From positions 1-60,462 of the forward strand of contig JAAYVD010000056.1 in assembly GCA_012517355.1 (NCBI GenBank): a stretch of 60,462 bases of DNA, given 5' to 3'. Shown one piece after another: positions 58,073 to 60,462 of the stretch. This DNA comes from Candidatus Rifleibacteriota bacterium (lineage in GTDB: Bacteria > Muiribacteriota > Ozemobacteria > Ozemobacterales > Ozemobacteraceae). How positions within the stretch are numbered: the stretch's first letter is position 1; every line of letters starts with the position of its first letter. The notes beneath the pieces are model-generated. The model ran no database searches. It worked only from the letters and a program-made list of their open reading frames with translations, and was not told where the DNA came from. Both the position numbers and the translations under genes were made by a program.

Positions 58073-60462
58073 ATGCCCAAGACTGACCCTTCCTCGAACC
58101 GGCCCGACCATCCCGCATCGCCCGTGGGACCGGGCCAGCCGCCCTCCACGGTCGAACCCACCGCCCCGACCGCGGCCGCCCCTTCCCCCCCGCCCGGGTC
58201 CTTGACGCCGGGCACCGCCTCCCCAGCCACCCCGCCGGCGCCCACCCTGACGCCAGAGCAACGCCTCGCCATCGAGGCGCCGCCGGCCGGCCGGTTGAAG
58301 ATCGTGGCCGGGGCCGGGTCGGGCAAGACCGAGGTGCTGACCCGCCGCGTCGCCGCCCTGCTGGCCCAGGGCGTGGCCCCCAGGGAACTGGTGGCCGTGA
58401 CCTACACGCGCAAGGCGGCCGCCGAGATGAAACAGCGGCTGGTCGAGAAGCGGGGCCTGTCGCCGCGCCTGTTCCACGAGATGGAGGTCAACACCTTCCA
58501 CGGGTTCCTGTCGCGGCTCCTGCGGCGCGACCCGTTCGCCGCCGGCCTCGACGGCGCCGACGCCACCGTCACCGAGACCGCCCGCCAGCTGTTGCTCGAG
58601 GAGGTGCGGGAAGCCTTTGAGGTTGCCTTCGTCGACCGCCTGGTCAGCCCCGACGAAGGGTTCGAACCGACCGAAGCGCAGGCGCTGGTCCGCGAGTTCC
58701 CCCGCGCCCTCGGCCAGATCCGGCGTTTCCTGCTGGGCCCGGCCGATTTCCAGGCGGCGGTCCGGCGGGCGGTGGCGGTCAGGGGCGGGCCCCTGACCGC
58801 CACCGAGGAGCGGGTGCTCGACTGGCTGCACCGCTTCTACGCCCTGTATCTGAACGCCCTGGGCGAACGACACCTGATGGACTTCGACGAGATCCTCCTG
58901 CGCGGCGAGGCGCTGGTGCGGGAGTGGCAGGAGTCAGGCCTGGCGGCCGGGCCGCGCGTCTTCTTGATCGACGAGTTCCAGGACAACAACCGCGAGCAGC
59001 TGCACATCATCGAACGCATCCTCGCCGGCCGGGACGGCCACCTGACGGTGGTGGGCGATTTCCGCCAAAGCATCTACCGGTTCCAGGGGGCCGACGTCAC
59101 GACCTTCGTGGAGTTTTCGGGCGACACCGAGGTCATCCTGCGCGAGAACTTCCGCTCCTGCCGCGAGGTGGTCGATCTGGCCAACGCCTTCATCGCGCCG
59201 ACCCTGCCCGCCAGCCTGCCCCCCGAGCATCTCGACCAGACCTCCCGCCGAGGCCCTTCCCCACGCCCCCTGCCCATCGCCTGCCTGCTGACCGATTCCG
59301 AGCACCCCCGCGCCCAGGCCGCCCCCATCGCGGCCCTGATCAGACACCTGGTCGACGGCGGGCTGTGGCTCGACAAGGCGGACCGGCCGCTGACCTTCGG
59401 CGACGTGGCCGTCATCGTGCCCTCCATCAGGCGGTTGCCCGCCTCGTTCGAAGACCCCTTCCTGGAACTGGGCATCCCCTACCAGATGTCGGGCGGCCTG
59501 GGGTTCTACGACCGCTGCGAGGTGGCCGAGCTGGTCGCCTTTCTCCGCCTGCTGGTCAACCCCTACCACGACCACTCGCTGGTGAAGATCCTGACCGGGC
59601 CGCTGTTCGGCCTGACCGATTCGGAACTGGCCGCCCTGGCCCTGGAGCGGCGCCCCCGCCCGGCGGACGGCGAGCGCGAGCCCTTGTGGGTCCGGCTGGA
59701 GGAACGGCGCCGGACCGACCCCGACCGCCTTCCCGAGCGGGCCCACCGGTTCACCCGGTTCTTCGCCGACCTGCGGACGCACAGCCTGACCATGGGCGTG
59801 CTCGACCTCGCCTACCACCTGATCGAGGAGGCGGGGTTCCGCGAGTACGTGGCCGGACAGCGCAACGAGCTGCGACGCCGCCGCATGGAGAACAACCTGG
59901 CGAAATTCCTGGCGGTGGTGCGGGCCTTTGAGCAGAGCGGGGTGTTCACCACCCTGCGCGACTTCCTGGCCTGGCACGACCGGGTCCTGGGCTCCGAGAT
60001 CGAGGAAGAGGAAGCCGGGCTGGGACTCGACGAGCGGGGGGCGGTCAAGATCATGACCATCCACAAGGCCAAGGGACTCGAGTTTCCGCTCGTCATCCTT
60101 CCCGATCTGAAAGGCCACCAGTACCGGGCCGGCGACCGCATCCGTTTCAGCCGCGAGGAAGGGCTGCTCGTGCGGCCTCCCGGCAAGGGGGCCCCGCACC
60201 CCCCGTGCCAGGCGTTCCATGCCCGCGAGCGCGCCGCTGCCGAGGCGGAAGACAGGCGGAAGCTCTACGTCGCCTTCACCCGCGCCGAGGAGATGCTGGT
60301 CATCACGGGCAAACAGCGCCTGGCCGAGGTCGCGCCGGAGCCGTTGCAATTCGTGGGAACCTGGCTGAAGGCGAACCCCCGCGCCGGCCAGGTCCGGCCC
60401 CTGACCGACGCCCCGGCCGTCGGGGCGGCCTGGCTGGCCGCCGGGGCCCGACCCGCGCCGGC
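58073..60462 (+). CDS. UvrD-family helicase (partial, cut by window edge)
   Basis: At least 796 residues are encoded before the window ends. After a Pro/Ala/Ser-rich N-terminus (about 60 residues) come LTPEQRLAIEAP, Walker A IVAGAGSGKTEVL, AVTYTRKAAAEM (Ia), VFLIDEFQDNN (II), VVGDFRQSIYRFQGAD (III), IMTIHKAKGLEFPLVIL (V) and LYVAFTRAEEML (VI). The rest, possibly a second RecB-type nuclease, is out of view. It starts two bases after the helicase-nuclease gene, so the pair resembles AddAB or AdnAB end-processing complexes. The ATG lacks a close ribosome site; coupling to the upstream gene is likely. Confidence 0.9.
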   Translation, partial: MPKTDPSSNRPDHPASPVGPGQPPSTVEPTAPTAAAPSPPPGSLTPGTASPATPPAPTLTPEQRLAIEAPPAGRLKIVAGAGSGKTEVLTRRVAALLAQGVAPRELVAVTYTRKAAAEMKQRLVEKRGLSPRLFHEMEVNTFHGFLSRLLRRDPFAAGLDGADATVTETARQLLLEEVREAFEVAFVDRLVSPDEGFEPTEAQALVREFPRALGQIRRFLLGPADFQAAVRRAVAVRGGPLTATEERVLDWLHRFYALYLNALGERHLMDFDEILLRGEALVREWQESGLAAGPRVFLIDEFQDNNREQLHIIERILAGRDGHLTVVGDFRQSIYRFQGADVTTFVEFSGDTEVILRENFRSCREVVDLANAFIAPTLPASLPPEHLDQTSRRGPSPRPLPIACLLTDSEHPRAQAAPIAALIRHLVDGGLWLDKADRPLTFGDVAVIVPSIRRLPASFEDPFLELGIPYQMSGGLGFYDRCEVAELVAFLRLLVNPYHDHSLVKILTGPLFGLTDSELAALALERRPRPADGEREPLWVRLEERRRTDPDRLPERAHRFTRFFADLRTHSLTMGVLDLAYHLIEEAGFREYVAGQRNELRRRRMENNLAKFLAVVRAFEQSGVFTTLRDFLAWHDRVLGSEIEEEEAGLGLDERGAVKIMTIHKAKGLEFPLVILPDLKGHQYRAGDRIRFSREEGLLVRPPGKGAPHPPCQAFHARERAAAEAEDRRKLYVAFTRAEEMLVITGKQRLAEVAPEPLQFVGTWLKANPRAGQVRPLTDAPAVGAAWLAAGARPAP

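Overview
The window is a GC-rich bacterial chromosome segment. It is densely coded, with many 4-base start/stop overlaps and clear GGAGG-type ribosome binding sites. I recognise no rRNA, tRNA, CRISPR array or complete insertion sequence. Type IV pilin/type II secretion genes, periplasmic lipoproteins, SpoIIE phosphatases, a tungsten-type aldehyde oxidoreductase and lytic transglycosylases suggest a diderm organism with anaerobic metabolism. A Riflebacteria/Ozemobacteria-like lineage is a guess I cannot verify; no phylogenetic marker is present.

Layout. 1-222: 5' end of a probable group II intron next to a perfect hairpin, plus a palindromic repeat. 232-8158 (minus): ECF sigma factor, zinc-finger/FecR anti-sigma factor, prepilin, FecR lipoprotein, PilX-like protein, long prepilin, CHASE2 cyclase, with a glutaredoxin at the head. 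8392-9360 (plus): membrane C39-like peptidase. 9385-14558 (minus): protease-inhibitor-like secreted protein, PilB/GspE-type ATPase with a 600-residue repeat tail, PP2C-like phosphatase. 14576-18333: alkyltransferase-like protein, scramblase-like protein, M48 peptidase, pyrBI. 18437-24786 (minus): two overlapping SpoIIE phosphatase genes. 25015-28699 (minus): trpB, and an htpX/histidine kinase pair. 29212-32670 (plus): a strongly promoted secreted glycine-zipper protein, a lytic transglycosylase and a small secreted protein. 32952-38208 (minus): M42 peptidase, ThiS-like protein, ThiS-ThiF fusion, AOR-family enzyme and polyferredoxin. 38363-40545: LysM transglycosylase, small membrane protein, DAGK-family lipid kinase.

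41009-52386 is the most interesting stretch. A tightly overlapped six-gene operon on the minus strand encodes a ketosynthase, ACP, PKS-type dehydratase, alpha-oxoamine synthase, SDR and radical SAM enzyme. Divergent from it are a UbiA prenyltransferase, an Old-Yellow-Enzyme-family reductase and an RND/MMPL exporter. Together they look like a lipid or polyketide assembly and export locus; the ACP/oxoamine synthase/SDR core resembles bacterial sphingolipid loci. The ketosynthase keeps its Cys and Lys but has Ser at both catalytic His positions. 52573-60462 (plus): a papain-like secreted protein and two adjacent UvrD-family helicases, the first with a C-terminal RecB/AddB-type nuclease, the second cut by the window edge.

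A structured palindromic element (called P1 here) recurs at about eleven sites. Three copies lie inside coding genes (both SpoIIE genes and the dehydratase), all read in the same frame, much like Rickettsia palindromic elements. A second element (P2), built on GGGGACAC inverted repeats, occurs three times.
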